From an uncultured Bacteroidales bacterium (GTDB lineage: Bacteria > Bacteroidota > Bacteroidia > Bacteroidales > CAIWKO01): DNA of 64,000 nt. The DNA is taken from positions 1 to 64,000 of the forward strand of contig CAIWKO010000037.1 in assembly GCA_903913285.1 (NCBI GenBank). The letters are read 5' to 3'. Of this stretch, positions 1 through 8,499 are shown piece by piece (within the stretch, counting starts at the first letter, position 1; the number at the start of each line of letters is the position of its first letter). Both the position numbers and the translations under genes were made by a program. A model generated the notes under the pieces. The model saw nothing but the letters and a program-made list of their open reading frames with translations. It was not told the origin of the DNA and did no database searches.

Positions 1-1
1 A

Positions 2-394
2 GAACTTGAATTAATGTTGCGCAGTTTGGGTTTATATGTTGATAAAATCGCCCAGGGAAATGTCCTTATAATCGACCGAAGTGGGTTTGAAATTAACAAG
101 GATACCTCGAGAGGAAATAAAGCCGGTTTTTGGATCGACCGTGGTGGTTTTCCGGGCGAAATAGAATGCGGTTGTGCCAGCATCAAACGCTCGCGGTCGT
201 ATGTTTGGCAGTTTATTGTTAGTGAAACAGCGCCAACCGATGCCTCAATTTGGGTTTTGGCAGGAGTTTCAACTCAAATAAAAATGACCATAACCGACCT
301 CGATTCGGGCAAAAAAGTATGGATACGCTATTGCGGTGTTTTGCCCGAAGGCATGACACCCTGGAGCAAAGCTCTTGATATTATTGTAGGATAA
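2..394 (+). CDS. Fibronectin type III-like protein, 5' end cut by window
   Basis: The reading frame is open to the left edge, so only the C-terminal ~130 residues are seen. A short helix (LELMLRSLGLYVDKIAQGN) leads into a VLIIDRSGFEI segment and then an Fn3-like beta domain in which RSRSYVWQF, DSGKKVWIRYCGV and MTPWSKALDI occupy the usual strand positions. I recall Bacteroidota proteins of roughly 200 residues with this helix-plus-Fn3 plan and no known function. No signal peptide can be judged because the N-terminus is missing. A strong hairpin terminator follows 11 bases after the stop. An intact ATG at 14 exists, but the upstream in-frame codons and the family pattern argue that the gene starts outside the window. 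Confidence 0.6.
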   Translation, partial: ELELMLRSLGLYVDKIAQGNVLIIDRSGFEINKDTSRGNKAGFWIDRGGFPGEIECGCASIKRSRSYVWQFIVSETAPTDASIWVLAGVSTQIKMTITDLDSGKKVWIRYCGVLPEGMTPWSKALDIIVG

Positions 395-405
395 AAAACC
401 AAACG

Positions 406-443
406 AGTGATAGTTTCACTCAAAGTGAAGCTATCACTTTTTT
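406..443 (+). terminator. Hairpin terminator after the Fn3 gene; copy of a repeated module
   Basis: The arms AGTGATAG and CTATCACT enclose a further TTCACT/AGTGAA pairing with a CAA loop, giving a near-perfect 15-bp stem followed by six T. The same hairpin recurs at 2003-2035 and, diverged, at 22580-22612. Confidence 0.8.
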
Positions 444-480
444 AAGGATGAAACACGTTTAAAAATTAAAAAATAGAATT

Positions 481-1962
481 ATGAAAAAACCTTTACTTAT
501 TATTGCATTAATGTTTGTTACGTGTTTTGTGTCAGCACAGCAGCAGCACTACAATCAGATTAATAACGGCAACCGAATTGGGAATCCTGCACAACGGCAA
601 CCAACGGATAAAAACAATGCAATTGTACCCGCAAAAAAACACGATTTTTTAAATTCAAAATCGCTGATATGGAAATGGGATACCATTGTTGCTTATGATA
701 CTTTAGATATAAAAAGCCAAAGGCATACACGAACATTTGATATTAACGGCAATGTTCTGACTGAATTATTAGGAGAATCTTGGAATACCGGAACAAGCAC
801 ATGGGAAAATGGCGGTAGAAATAGTTATACTTATGACGGCAGCGGGAACTTGTTGACAGAATTAGAGGAATCTTGGAATACCGGTACAAGCACATGGGTA
901 AATATATATAGATATACTTATACTTATGACGGGAGCGGGAACATGTTAACTGAGTTAGATGAATTTTGGAACTCCGGCACAAGCTCATGGAGAAATTATG
1001 AAAGACTTACTTACACTTATAATGGTAGCAATAAAATTTTGACAGAATTAGAGGAATCTTGGAATACCGGAACAAGCACATGGGTGAATAACAGTAGATA
1101 CACATACACTTATGACGGTAGCGGGAATTTGCTGACAGAATTAAGTGAATCTTGGAATACCGGAACAAGTACATGGGTAAATAGCGATAGATATACTTAT
1201 ACTTATAACGGCAGCAATAAGATTTTAACAGAATTAGTTGAATCTTGGGATACTACAAGCATATGGGTGAATACCTATAGAGATACTTATACTTATGATG
1301 GCAGTGGAAATATGTTGTCCCAATCATGGGATATTTGGGATGGCGGCACCAGTACATGGTGGAATTATGAAAGCTTCACTTATGATAGTGGTGGAAACGT
1401 ATTAACTTGGTTAGAATTGGGCGTTTATAGATATACTTATGCTTATGACGGCAACGGGAACAAGTTAACAGAGTTAGAAGAATCTTGGGACGCAGGCACA
1501 AGCACATGGGTGAATCACAGTAAATATACCTGGACTTATGATGGGAATGATAATTCAGTCAGCGAAAAACGTGAAGGGTGGAAAAACAGCAATTGGCAGC
1601 CTGCTCTTGATGAAGGTTATGTTTATTCTAAAAAAAATTTAGTAGGACATCTTGGTAATATTTATAGATATGAGGCAAGTTTTGTATCTTTTATTAACAC
1701 AGGTATTGAAAACACTCTTACTGGAAATAATTACCTGAGTATTTATCCTAACCCTGCACAAGGCAATATAACAATTGAGATATCCGGTACAGATAATAAT
1801 ACCACAGCATCGGTTTATAACCTACAAGGGCAAATGCTATTGCAACAAACCTTAACAGTTGCAAAAACCGAAATGGACATCAGCAGTTTGCCCAACGGGG
1901 TTTATGTTATAAAACTCAATACAGAAAATGGTGTGGCAGTGAAGAAATTTGTAAAGGAATGA
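481..1962 (+). CDS. Secreted YD-like tandem-repeat protein with T9SS type A sorting domain
   Basis: A signal peptide (residues 1-20, ending CFVSAQ) is followed by about nine tandem repeats of ~31 residues (roughly residues 90-380), each carrying a YTYDGSGN core, an LTELEESW segment and a GTSTWVN turn. These resemble RHS/YD beta-hairpin repeats without the RHS core. The C-terminal ~80 residues form a Por secretion tail with SIYPNPAQGNITIE and GVYVIKLN. The protein is therefore expected to cross the outer membrane by the type IX system and stay on the surface or be released. At DNA level the repeats are 93-nt units of high similarity, so copy number could change by recombination. Function is unknown; adhesion or a structural role is an inference. 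Confidence 0.8.
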   Translation: MKKPLLIIALMFVTCFVSAQQQHYNQINNGNRIGNPAQRQPTDKNNAIVPAKKHDFLNSKSLIWKWDTIVAYDTLDIKSQRHTRTFDINGNVLTELLGESWNTGTSTWENGGRNSYTYDGSGNLLTELEESWNTGTSTWVNIYRYTYTYDGSGNMLTELDEFWNSGTSSWRNYERLTYTYNGSNKILTELEESWNTGTSTWVNNSRYTYTYDGSGNLLTELSESWNTGTSTWVNSDRYTYTYNGSNKILTELVESWDTTSIWVNTYRDTYTYDGSGNMLSQSWDIWDGGTSTWWNYESFTYDSGGNVLTWLELGVYRYTYAYDGNGNKLTELEESWDAGTSTWVNHSKYTWTYDGNDNSVSEKREGWKNSNWQPALDEGYVYSKKNLVGHLGNIYRYEASFVSFINTGIENTLTGNNYLSIYPNPAQGNITIEISGTDNNTTASVYNLQGQMLLQQTLTVAKTEMDISSLPNGVYVIKLNTENGVAVKKFVKE

Positions 1963-2002
1963 AAATGATTTGGAATTAACTTTTAGGCTTTAGGAAAAAA
2001 CG

Positions 2003-2078
2003 AGTGATAGTTTCACTCAAAGTGAAGCTATCACTTTATAAAATAAAAGTGGAGACCAGAAACCACTTGAAAAAACGG
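2003..2078 (+). repeat. Shared hairpin-plus-leader module, copy 1
   Basis: The hairpin at 2003-2035 is identical to that at 406-438. It is followed by a leader (2036-2078) containing GTGGAGACCAGAAACCA and then an A-rich run ending in CGG. The leader recurs on the minus strand at 22537-22580, where it precedes the gene starting at 22488. Here it precedes the CsgG-like gene at 2108. Position suggests a terminator for the upstream gene plus a 5' leader for the downstream one. Confidence 0.7.
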
Positions 2079-2107
2079 ATATTATTAAATTATAAAAAGA
2101 TAAGAAA

Positions 2108-3376
2108 ATGAAGAAAATTATTTACTTTTTGTTTACAATGTTTATTTCATTGCTGAGTACAGCACAAACCGTGGAATGTTTTGATGTAGTAACCCCAGAA
2201 AAAGTGTTGCAAAATACTCATAAGATTGCCATAATGGATTTTGGTATAACCTGTAATCCCTATTTTAATGAAGCCAGTACAGCAGGCACAAAACTTAACT
2301 CTTACATGACCGAATTATTATTAAAGGAGAATAGAGGCATTTATAAGTTAGAAGGAGGATGGTTTAGTGGTAGTGCCGAAGGTAAAACTTATGAAAAAAC
2401 GAGTTCGATAAATATTTATAAATTGATTGAGCGAAGCCAACTTGATAATGTTTTGCGCGAACAAAACTTTGCAAGTAGTGGTATGGTTACCGATAATCAG
2501 GCAGCACAGGTTGGAAAATTATTGGGAATTGATGTGATTATTATCGGTCAAATTGATATAAAACCTGCAAGTGCCGATTCAAAAGTAAGTTACAACGATG
2601 GTACAGTTGCTAACTGTAAAGAAAATTCTGTTCAGGTTGCTGCAACCATAAAATTAATTTCAGTAACAACAGGCGAAATACTTGGTACAAATACCTACAC
2701 ATGCACAAAAAAGGATAAACAATGTGGTAAAGATATTGATAAAACTATGAGCTATGGTCAATTGCTTGATGCAGGTTTGATTTCATTATCTTTTTCATTG
2801 GTCGATTATTTTGCACCACATTATATCTACTGCAAATATGAATTTGAAAAAATTAAAGTAGACCAATTTAAAGATAAGGTTAAAAATATTGATGATTATC
2901 TAAAGAATGGCGATTTGCAAAGTGCTTATGCCGTTTATAAAGCAATCTACGATGCCGATAATTATAATGCTTCGGCAGCTTATAATTTAGCTATTTTATA
3001 TGATATGACGGGAGATGCCGAAAATTGTTCTAACTATATAGAAATTGCCAATCAGATTGATGCAAAAAGATATGGAAAATTTTATACAGCTACTAAAAAA
3101 ACAGTAGAAATGATAAAAACACTTCAATCTATGGGTATAACTTTCGAGAAATACGATTTTCAAACATCTGCAACTGCATTAGCAGAAAAAATAACAACTA
3201 AAGGAAAAGATGCCGACAGAATTGATGTTTATACCGACCCCGACCCAAGCACTGCAGTGGTAGCAAAGATACCTGGCGGGAAAGAATTTATTGTATTGGA
3301 AAAGAAAGGCGATTGGTCGTGTATACAATTGTTGGGTGGAAAAAAAGGATGGATAAATAAATCAAATTGTAAATAA
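2108..3376 (+). CDS. Secreted CsgG-like protein with TPR and SH3-like domains
   Basis: A signal peptide (1-20, ending LLSTAQ) has no lipobox cysteine. Residues ~35-235 have a CsgG-like pattern: HKIAIMDFGI near the start, a LIERSQLDNVLREQNF segment (the E-R-x-x-hydrophobic-V-L-x-E-Q signature), QVGKLLGIDVIIIGQI, and a VQVAATIKLISVTTGEIL strand pair. Residues ~250-330 hold helices with a TPR look (AYAVYKAIYDADNYNASAAYNLAILY). The last ~60 residues (DRIDVYTDPDPSTAVVAKI to KKGWINKSNCK) look like a bacterial SH3 domain. CsgG proteins form outer-membrane secretion channels, but lipidation is absent here, so a periplasmic or surface role is more likely. A shared leader links it to the cluster at 18.2-22.5 kb. 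Confidence 0.65.
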   Translation: MKKIIYFLFTMFISLLSTAQTVECFDVVTPEKVLQNTHKIAIMDFGITCNPYFNEASTAGTKLNSYMTELLLKENRGIYKLEGGWFSGSAEGKTYEKTSSINIYKLIERSQLDNVLREQNFASSGMVTDNQAAQVGKLLGIDVIIIGQIDIKPASADSKVSYNDGTVANCKENSVQVAATIKLISVTTGEILGTNTYTCTKKDKQCGKDIDKTMSYGQLLDAGLISLSFSLVDYFAPHYIYCKYEFEKIKVDQFKDKVKNIDDYLKNGDLQSAYAVYKAIYDADNYNASAAYNLAILYDMTGDAENCSNYIEIANQIDAKRYGKFYTATKKTVEMIKTLQSMGITFEKYDFQTSATALAEKITTKGKDADRIDVYTDPDPSTAVVAKIPGGKEFIVLEKKGDWSCIQLLGGKKGWINKSNCK

Positions 3377-3400
3377 AAAAATAATTCTTTTAGAATAAAC

Positions 3401-3435
3401 AAGGCTGTTTGCTAATTCAAACAGCCTTTATTTTA
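3401..3435 (+). terminator. Rho-independent terminator
   Basis: AAGGCTGTTTG and CAAACAGCCTT form an 11-bp stem with a CTAATT loop, followed by TATTTT. It lies 25 bases after the CsgG-like gene. Confidence 0.8.
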
Positions 3436-3514
3436 AAATTTAAGCATACGCAAAAATCTAATTAAATACCTCTATTATTAAATCATATACTAATGAGGCA
3501 AATTCAAAACTAAA

Positions 3515-4051
3515 ATGAAAAATGCAATAAAAAAAACCTTAGCTGCTTTTATACAATCTCAACCTATTTCAAAAAATAAACGAATCGTTAGATCGTTAGT
3601 GAATTTATCCAAAATATTATCAGATAATTTTAAGTTTTTTGAATATAAAACAACTGTTACATTTCATCTAACTACTCAGGAACAGAATGTAAATCATGCC
3701 AAATTTGCAGAATTGTTTGGAATCGCACGAGAGAAATTTGGGTTAGAAACAATACCTAATTTTAAGGAAGATGTTGGGAAGAAGTATTTATTAAAAACCA
3801 GACACGCTAATTACGTTTATTTAAAAGATTTTTGTTTTGGAGAAACAATGCATATTAAACTTTTTGTGTCAGAAATTGATGATATAAGTTTTACATTAAT
3901 CGGGCTTTTTATTTCATCAGGAATTTTAAAAACAATTGGTGAACAAAAAATTATTTATGCAAATATAAATAATGAACCAGAAAGAATTCCTTCTTCTTTC
4001 AAGAGTATGATTGAATCAATTTGCATTCCCATTGATAAGTTTTTAAAATAA
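3515..4051 (+). CDS. Hypothetical cytoplasmic protein, 178 aa
   Basis: I do not recognise this protein. It has no signal peptide or membrane segment. The N-terminus is basic and helical (MKNAIKKTLAAFIQSQ), and the rest reads as mixed alpha/beta. The codons are strongly AT-rich, like those of the 47-54 kb island and unlike the downstream MBL-fold gene, which suggests accessory DNA. It stands alone: it has its own spacer, follows a terminator, and converges on the gene at 4264-4902. Confidence 0.55.
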   Translation: MKNAIKKTLAAFIQSQPISKNKRIVRSLVNLSKILSDNFKFFEYKTTVTFHLTTQEQNVNHAKFAELFGIAREKFGLETIPNFKEDVGKKYLLKTRHANYVYLKDFCFGETMHIKLFVSEIDDISFTLIGLFISSGILKTIGEQKIIYANINNEPERIPSSFKSMIESICIPIDKFLK

Positions 4052-4263
4052 GCGCATTTATTATAAAGTTGTTATTTCAATTAAAAACTAAACGGGCTGC
4101 CAGAAAACAGTGGCCTTTTTACTTTATAACTTTCCCCCGTTCGGCGGCAGGCTCCGCCTCCGTCGAAATATGAATTGAGGCTGCGCCTCCTTCAAATAAA
4201 CAAAAGGCCCGCCCAATCCGGCGAGCCTTTTTACTTTATAACTTTCACCTTCCCCCTTTTCCC
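4052..4263. repeat. Repeat-rich spacer between convergent genes, with two terminator hairpins
   Basis: Two hairpins are present. One near 4094-4120 (GGCTGC with GTGGCC, then five T) fits a terminator for the plus-strand gene. The other at about 4203-4232 (AAAGGC to GCCTTT around a CCGCC/GGCG core) could work both ways. The tail GCCTTTTTACTTTATAACTTTC is duplicated in two parts, at 4113-4134 and 4225-4246. Between them lie small GC-rich stem-loops, AGGCTCCGCCT and GAGGCTGCGCCTC. Confidence 0.6.
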
Positions 4264-4902
4264 TCAATCAATAAACGGGTTATTCATTTTTTCGTATCCA
4301 ATGCCGGTGGTGGGTCCGTGGCCGGGATAAACTGTGTAGTTTTCGGGCAGGGTGAAGAGCTTTGTTTTGATGCTGTTCATCAACAGGGGGAAATTGCCCG
4401 TGGGCAGGTCGGTGCGGCCTATACTTTCGGCAAACAACACATCACCTGTGAAAACTAATCGTTCTGCTTCGCACACAAAACAAACGCTGCCGTCGGCATG
4501 GCCGGGAGTGTAAATCACCTTCAGGCATGCATCTCCAAACGTAATGGTATCGCCGTCTTCAAAAAAACCCGCGGCTTTCACCATGCGTTCCAACTCGAAA
4601 CCGAACACGGAAGCGTAGCCCACCGAAGCACGCAAAAACTCTATGCCCGACGGATGTATTGTTGCGCCGATTCCATAAGTATCTTCAACATGCGCGATGC
4701 CCACAATATGGTCGATGTGGCAATGGGTGAGCAATAGTTTGGTAACTTTAAGTTTGGCGCCGGCAATATAATCGTCTAATATCTTTTCTTCGGCTTTGCC
4801 GTAGCAGCCGGGGTCGATTATCACACATTCGTTGTTTGCCGAAGAAAGCACATAGGTGTTTACCTGAACATCGTTAAATACAAAAGTTTTTATGTTGAGC
4901 AT
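4264..4902 (-). CDS. MBL-fold metallo-hydrolase (glyoxalase II-like)
   Basis: This is a 212-residue cytoplasmic hydrolase with the complete metallo-beta-lactamase metal ligands: THCHIDH (H60, H62, D64, H65), TPGHADGS (H135), FTGDVLF (D154) and YPGHGP (H195). Bacteroidota homologues are usually annotated as hydroxyacylglutathione-hydrolase-like or YcbL-like. The short length, without the C-terminal glutathione-binding domain of true GloB, argues against classical glyoxalase II. The gene follows the MuiA paralogue at 4916 by 13 bases on the same strand, so co-transcription is likely. The substrate is not evident. Confidence 0.85.
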   Translation of the reverse strand: MLNIKTFVFNDVQVNTYVLSSANNECVIIDPGCYGKAEEKILDDYIAGAKLKVTKLLLTHCHIDHIVGIAHVEDTYGIGATIHPSGIEFLRASVGYASVFGFELERMVKAAGFFEDGDTITFGDACLKVIYTPGHADGSVCFVCEAERLVFTGDVLFAESIGRTDLPTGNFPLLMNSIKTKLFTLPENYTVYPGHGPTTGIGYEKMNNPFID

Positions 4903-4915
4903 GAGGGTTTTGAAA

Positions 4916-6577
4916 TTAAAATTTCGGACAATCCATTGATTTCATCGCCCGCATGGGAATGGTGTAATCTTTGGGATATTTCACGGTATAGCCCAGTTTA
5001 ACGGTTTGCGTTTTGCCGGGTTCGATCACGAAATTCCACGAAAGAAATCCGGTGGCAGGAGTGAGGGTGGCGTTTGATATCTGGTCGACGCTGACTTCGA
5101 TATCCTGATTGCTGCTAACAGGCACCTGGTCGCGCACTTCGATAGTGATGGGCGCTGCATGATTGTTTTTCACGTTGAGTTCGTAAACATAAGTGGCTTT
5201 GCGTTTGCTTCCGCTCAGGGTGCGGCTGCTGTAATCTTTGAGTTTTACACGGTCGACCTGAATGCGGCTGTCGCGTCCCAGCGAAATGCGCAGGGTGTCG
5301 GAAATAGCATTGGGATTGAGATACGATTGGCCAACGTAGGTTCCGTCGAGATAAATATTGGCGTTGCCTTCCACCAGATTGAGTTCCTCCCAATCGGTGA
5401 TACAAGCCAGCAGGAAGGCGCTCTTTTCGACCACCGGAATGCTCACGTATTGGTAAGTTGCAGCGATTGAACGTTCTTCGATATCAACTATATAGGGCTG
5501 GGCATTCGATGGGATAGTGTATTTGTTTTTGATGGCAAAATTAAAACTGAGTTCGGGAATTTCGATGCGTTTGAGTTGTACCGATTGCAGGTGATTTTGA
5601 GTTATTTGCTGTTCGTTGGCTTTAAAATCCCACGTATAGTTTGTGCTTACACCACCTGTGATGGTAGAAACGGATAATCCATTACCATCTTCGCGATTGG
5701 TCAGGGCGTATGAGTTAGCCAAATACCAGGGGCTCATCTTGGGCACCGCAATGTTGAGTGATGGGTCGGCAGTGGAAAGTGTAAGCGGAATGTCGTTCCA
5801 GTCGATGCCCGAATTGTTGTAGGCTTTGGCACGATAGTTCAGAATAATGGGTTGCGTAATATCCGTACATTTCAGATCATAGTAAGGCATCCAACCTGCA
5901 TCGGTCACCACGTAAGAAATTTCGAGGGTAGTAGACAGTGCTTTTTCGGCCACCAACAAAACGGAGATTTCGGTGCGTTGGGTTTTAGTAGTTAACGAAA
6001 GTTTGTAGGCCTTGTTTTGCAAGTCAAAGAGCAAAGCAGTCTGCACGATAGAATCCGACATCAGATCGGTAGCTCTTTTGTTGATATCGAAAATGCGGAG
6101 CTGATAAAAATCGGCAGCTTTCTGGAGTTCGGTCACGTTAACACCCGTGTTTTGTCCGCCCAGCGAAATGTTTTTCAACAACAATGTTTTTTGAATGCCC
6201 AAAGCATTTTTTTCGTCGTTTATAGCTTCCAGTTTATTTGTGATGAGTTTAATCGAATCGTTCACCCTGATGTATTTTGCCTGTTCGGCATCTACCAGTT
6301 CGGTAGTGATTTTAGGGGAAATAGACAATACGGCCGAATTTTCATCGGCTGTTATGCGGATGCTTGTGGGGTCTAATTTAGGAGCCAGCTCCGACAAAAT
6401 CAGCATATTTCGGCCCTGCACCAGATTTACATTTACTTTGTAGCGGATTTGTGCCCCGGTGAGGTAAACAATTACATCATTTACGGCCGGACTCATTTTA
6501 ATGATGTTTTCTTTTTGCGAAAATGCCGTTGCTGAAATTAATATGCAAGCAATTATGGAGGTCAGAAGTTTTCTCAT
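4916..6577 (-). CDS. MuiA-family (DUF4140/DUF4139) protein, copy 2
   Basis: A signal peptide (1-20, ending ATAFSQ) is followed by an N-terminal DUF4140-like beta domain (VNDVIVYLTGAQIRYKVNV), a helical coiled-coil stretch (~residues 85-190) and a C-terminal DUF4139 beta domain (from ISYVVTDAGWMPYYDLKC to the end). The family is named after the mucoidy inhibitor MuiA and its biochemical role is not established. It is a close paralogue of the gene directly upstream (6626-8311): the last ~215 residues differ at only about 16 positions, whereas the segment around residues 285-335 is unrelated and gapped. The two copies are 48 bases apart on one strand and probably share a transcript. Confidence 0.85.
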   Translation of the reverse strand: MRKLLTSIIACILISATAFSQKENIIKMSPAVNDVIVYLTGAQIRYKVNVNLVQGRNMLILSELAPKLDPTSIRITADENSAVLSISPKITTELVDAEQAKYIRVNDSIKLITNKLEAINDEKNALGIQKTLLLKNISLGGQNTGVNVTELQKAADFYQLRIFDINKRATDLMSDSIVQTALLFDLQNKAYKLSLTTKTQRTEISVLLVAEKALSTTLEISYVVTDAGWMPYYDLKCTDITQPIILNYRAKAYNNSGIDWNDIPLTLSTADPSLNIAVPKMSPWYLANSYALTNREDGNGLSVSTITGGVSTNYTWDFKANEQQITQNHLQSVQLKRIEIPELSFNFAIKNKYTIPSNAQPYIVDIEERSIAATYQYVSIPVVEKSAFLLACITDWEELNLVEGNANIYLDGTYVGQSYLNPNAISDTLRISLGRDSRIQVDRVKLKDYSSRTLSGSKRKATYVYELNVKNNHAAPITIEVRDQVPVSSNQDIEVSVDQISNATLTPATGFLSWNFVIEPGKTQTVKLGYTVKYPKDYTIPMRAMKSMDCPKF

Positions 6578-6625
6578 TTTTTGTTTTGTTTGGAATATTA
6601 GATCAAAATTGTTATTAAAACCTGT

Positions 6626-8311
6626 TTAGAATGAGGGACATTCTATTGACCTCATTTGTTTCATCGGAATCGTGTAGTTTTTCGGATATTTAACCGTATA
6701 ACCCAATTTAACGGTTTGTGTTTTGCCCGGATCAATAACAAAATTCCACGACAAAAATCCCGTGGCAGAAGTGAGTACGGCATTTGATATCTGATCGACA
6801 CTGACTTCGATATCCTGATTGCTGCTAACGGGCACCTGATCGCGAACTTCGATGTTGATTGGCGTTGCATGGTTGTTTTTCACATTCAGTTCGTAAACGT
6901 ATGTGGCTTTACGCTTGCTTCCAATCAGGGTTCTGCTGCTGTAATCTTTGAGTTTCACACGGTCAACCTGAATGCGGCTGTCGCGTCCCAAAGATATATG
7001 AAGCGTATCGGAAATGGCATTGGGATTAAGATACGATTGTCCGACGTAGGTTCCGTCGAGATAAATATTGGCATTGCCTTCTACCAGATTTAGATCTTCC
7101 CAATCGCTGATACACGCCAGCAGGAATGCACTTTTTTCGACCACCGGAATGCTCACATACTGATAGGTGGCCGCAATAGAACGTTCCTCAATATCGACAA
7201 TATAAGGCTGGGCATTCGACGGAATGGTATATTTGTTTTTAATGGCAAAGTTGAAACTGAGTTCGGGTATTTCGATCTGTTTCAGCTGAACAGATTGTTC
7301 TTTCAATAATTCTTTTCCGCCATAATCTTTGCTTTTATCCATATCGGCATAAACACCATCGTTGTTCGTGCCATTGTTGTTTAAAACTATTTCGTTGATT
7401 GCTGCAGATTTTTTTTCATAATTCCGGTTCTGGTATCCGCCGTAATAATTGCTCAAATACCAGGGTTGCATCGCGGGCACTGCAATATTGAGAGCAGGAT
7501 CGGCGGTAGACAGCGTGAGGGGAATGTCATTCCAGTCGATGCCGGAATTGTTGTATGCTTTGGCGCGATAGTTCAGGATAATGGGTTGTGTTATATCCGA
7601 ACATTTCAAATCGTAGTATGGCATCCAACCTGCATCGTTCACCACATAAGAAATTTCGAGCGTGGTAGCCAAGGCTTTTTCAGCAACCAGTAAAACGGAA
7701 ATTTCGGTACGCTGTGTTTTTGTTGTGTAGGCAAGCTTATAGGCTTTGTTCTCAAGATCTACAAATAAATTTGTTTGCAGGGTTGAATCATTCTTCAATT
7801 CAGTAACTCTTTTGTTGATCTCTAAAATGCGAAGCTGATAAAAGTCGGCTGCTTTCTGTAGTTCGGCTACATTCACGCCAGTGTTTTGACCACCTAAAGA
7901 AAGGTTTTTAATGAGCAAGTCTTTTTGAATGAGCAAAGCATTTTTTTCGTCGTTTATTAAATTAATTTTTTTCGTGATCAGTTTAACAGAGTCATTTATT
8001 CTGTTCAGTTTTGCTTGTTCGGCATCAACAGTTTCGGTAGTTATTTTAGGTGAAATTGATAGCACCGCCGAATTTTCATCAGCTGTGATTCTAATACTTG
8101 CTGGGTTTAGTTTAGGAGCCAATTCTGATAGCACCAACATATTTCGGCCCTGTTGCAGATTAACATTTACTTTGTAACGAATTTGGGCACCGGTGAGATA
8201 TACAATGACATCGTTCACCTGCGGGCTGAGTTTAATGACATTTTCTTTTTGTGCAGAAATGTTTATCGAAAACAAAATGGCAAAACATAAAAAGCTCAGT
8301 TGTTTTTTCAT
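6626..8311 (-). CDS. MuiA-family (DUF4140/DUF4139) protein, copy 1
   Basis: The start is placed at 8311 (MKKQLSFLCF), giving a normal signal peptide ending NISAQ; an in-frame TTG at 8329 would add six residues ahead of it. Domain order matches the downstream paralogue: DUF4140-like N-terminus, helical middle, DUF4139 C-terminus. The variable insert, about residues 290-345, contains a charged N/D/K-rich stretch (LNNNGTNNDGVYADMDKSKD). A minus-strand TACTTTTG at 8327-8334 fits a Bacteroidota -7 element and would give a very short leader. The divergent neighbour is the threonine dehydrogenase gene at 8500. The protein is probably periplasmic or outer-membrane associated, role unknown. Confidence 0.85.
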   Translation of the reverse strand: MKKQLSFLCFAILFSINISAQKENVIKLSPQVNDVIVYLTGAQIRYKVNVNLQQGRNMLVLSELAPKLNPASIRITADENSAVLSISPKITTETVDAEQAKLNRINDSVKLITKKINLINDEKNALLIQKDLLIKNLSLGGQNTGVNVAELQKAADFYQLRILEINKRVTELKNDSTLQTNLFVDLENKAYKLAYTTKTQRTEISVLLVAEKALATTLEISYVVNDAGWMPYYDLKCSDITQPIILNYRAKAYNNSGIDWNDIPLTLSTADPALNIAVPAMQPWYLSNYYGGYQNRNYEKKSAAINEIVLNNNGTNNDGVYADMDKSKDYGGKELLKEQSVQLKQIEIPELSFNFAIKNKYTIPSNAQPYIVDIEERSIAATYQYVSIPVVEKSAFLLACISDWEDLNLVEGNANIYLDGTYVGQSYLNPNAISDTLHISLGRDSRIQVDRVKLKDYSSRTLIGSKRKATYVYELNVKNNHATPINIEVRDQVPVSSNQDIEVSVDQISNAVLTSATGFLSWNFVIDPGKTQTVKLGYTVKYPKNYTIPMKQMRSIECPSF

Positions 8312-8423
8312 AATCGTATTTTTTATCAAAAGTAATAAAATCAGGAGATTTTATGGTAAATCAGTTTAAATTATTAGTAAGGAGCAAATAATTTTTGTTA
8401 TAAGTAAAAAACTTAGAAACTTT

Positions 8424-8454
8424 ATTGGTAGTGAACTAAAAAAACTTAATTTTG
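8424..8454 (+). promoter_or_regulatory. Bacteroidota-type promoter for the threonine catabolism operon
   Basis: A TAATTTTG -7 element (8447-8454) matches TAnnTTTG. ATTG at 8424-8427 sits 19 bases upstream as a -33 element. Transcription would start about 40 bases before the ATG at 8500. Confidence 0.6.
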
Positions 8455-8499
8455 TACGACAAAATCAATAAATTAAAAACTTAATACTTTAGTTACAAT

